Part shown: positions 62,962 to 64,000 of the stretch, piece by piece
How the letters are laid out: the number at the start of each line of letters is the position of its first letter
How positions within the stretch are numbered: the stretch's first letter is position 1
DNA from: Motacilla alba alba
Taxonomy: Eukaryota; Chordata; Aves; Passeriformes; Motacillidae
Direction of reading: 5' to 3'
DNA length: 64,000 nucleotides
Assembly: GCF_015832195.1 (NCBI RefSeq)
Contig: NC_052020.1
Coordinates: 5,090,254 to 5,154,253, forward strand
Program-made: the position numbers and the translations under genes
The notes under the pieces: generated by a model
What the model was told of the DNA's origin: nothing
What the model saw: the letters and a program-made list of their open reading frames with translations, nothing else
Databases searched by the model: none

Positions 62962-63025
62962 GATTAATTTGTTTTCTTCTTATACTTTCCCCAGTATAGG
63001 GGATATAGAAGAAAACAAATTAATC
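62962..63025. ncRNA. Candidate 64-nt hairpin RNA (miRNA-like), unproven
   Basis: Arms 62962-62980 (GATTAATTTGTTTTCTTCT) and 63007-63025 (its exact reverse complement) give 19 uninterrupted base pairs. Inside, 62982-62984 can pair with 63004-63006, and CCCC at 62989-62992 with GGGG at 62999-63002. This leaves a 6-nt loop AGTATA and small asymmetric bulges. The predicted fold has the size and shape of a pre-miRNA. I recognise no known miRNA seed, and transcription or processing cannot be judged from sequence. Alternatives are a tiny non-autonomous transposon remnant or a DNA-level palindrome. The inverted repeat itself is certain; the RNA assignment is weak. Confidence 0.3.
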
Positions 63026-64000
63026 TCCATAAAAATCCCCGGCATAGGATGAAACATATGTAAATAAACCACACCATTACAACTGTGTTTTCATTCACCT
63101 GTGGAACATTTCAAAGGAATTACTGGCTCTTTTAAAGGACAGACTTTAAATTTCAAGAGACTGAGCCGCCCTTCCAATGTGCTTTCTGCTTCCACGGAGG
63201 GTCAGTTAAACTCAGGGAAATTAGTGAATGATGTATGTCACTGCTCAGCACGGAGTTACTCAAGTTAATTACACTGCTGTTGGTTTTGGCCAAAAACTAA
63301 TGCCACAATGTTTACTTTAATAATTTGAAGTAAGCGCTGAGCCTCTTGAAAATCACACTCTGTGGAGTGCAAAAACTGTAAACACTGCAGAACCTGGCTT
63401 CCACTTGAAAACAGATTCATTGCTGATTTGCCCAACCTCCTGCGGCTGGGGGAGGGCTGCTGCTCTCAGCCAGGTATCTTTACACGTCACTGCTGGGAAA
63501 ACTGCTTCCAAACCCTGGTGGCACTGTGCAGCTGTGCTGTGGCACCAGTCCTGAAGAAATGCTGTCACTTGCCACCTAACAGAGCAGAGATCAGCACCCA
63601 CTAAGTTCATAAATCTTACACGTCCCCTTCTCTGCTCTAGTCACAAAGAGCCACCGTGCCTGGCTGCCCAGGAGATCTCCAGAAGCTCAGGATGCTGTGG
63701 CATAGAGGTGTTGCCTTCATAACTTCATTTCCCCCTATTTTCTGTGACCCTGAGACAGGGATAATCAAAATAGGTGGAGATTTCCATGGCTGCACCTCAA
63801 AAATTTCACCTTCACCAGCCGTCTGGTCCTTCCTTCAGCTTGCTCTGCTTGGGTCACAGCTGTGCTCTGATCTTCACCTGAGGGACTCTCAGGCTCAGGC
63901 TGGACACTGTTATCTGCATTTGGTGGTGGATGGGGAGGAAATGCCATATGTTGTCCCTAAATAGCTGACTTTCCACAGCCAGACAGAAATGTGCCTGTAA
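63026..64000. other. Unique noncoding DNA, right edge
   Basis: 63100-63350 is complex sequence with a CACCTG E-box, GGAATTACTGGC and TGAATGATGTATGTCACTGC words, resembling conserved noncoding DNA. 63353-63964 is GC-richer with frames of 80-102 codons on both strands, none with a recognised domain. A terminal or partial exon extending past the window edge cannot be excluded. Confidence 0.4.

Overview
The window looks like intergenic or deep intronic DNA from a bird, most likely a songbird. The evidence is the repeat content. There are three fragments of CR1 LINEs, all cut to their 3' ends and carrying the typical avian terminal motif (reverse complement, CACAGAATCACAGAAT). There are also six endogenous-retrovirus LTRs of types I recognise from avian and passerine genomes. 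The rest is AT-rich, CpG-poor single-copy sequence with simple repeats, as expected for vertebrate noncoding DNA. I find no bacterial, organellar or exogenous viral features.

No protein-coding gene can be supported. The longest open frames (about 100-160 codons) have no recognisable domain. Many overlap equally long frames on the other strand, or are translations of an LTR, a minisatellite or a homopolymer. No rRNA, tRNA or known ncRNA gene was recognised. An unidentified small exon cannot be excluded. The best place to look is a CpG-rich patch at about 53.49-53.90 kb, followed by an exon-like segment at 54038-54102.

Layout: 0-5 kb is unique sequence with a 48-bp minisatellite (1382-1512). 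A complete solo LTR with a perfect 6-bp target duplication lies at 5274-5580. A diverged tandem duplication of about 0.3 kb is at 7553-8136. Hairpins and palindromes occur at 11910-12038, 19870-19970 and 24857-24920. 22-31 kb holds a CR1 fragment, an LTR at 27808-28230 with a 6-bp target duplication, a degenerate AT-rich minisatellite (29101-29470), and an LTR at 30177-30768 with a 5-bp target duplication. 32-41 kb has an AT-only tract, a CR1 remnant, a plus-strand LTR (about 38.8-39.4 kb) and a second copy of the 30-kb LTR family (about 40.75-41.33 kb). 41-53 kb is mostly unique, with a CpG-rich near-palindrome at 42512-42532, a 45-nt A tract and a third CR1. At 53.1 kb a perfect 14-bp hairpin abuts a (TAA)22 microsatellite, followed by AT-rich derivatives and the CpG-rich patch. 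A sixth LTR (about 55.73-56.29 kb) is related to the one at 39 kb. The last 7.7 kb is unique and contains a 19-bp perfect inverted repeat that would fold into a pre-miRNA-sized hairpin (62962-63025).

No genes act together here. The functional hypotheses worth testing are regulatory: CpG-island promoter, conserved noncoding elements, miRNA-like hairpins and LTR promoters. Conservation and RNA data would decide each of them.
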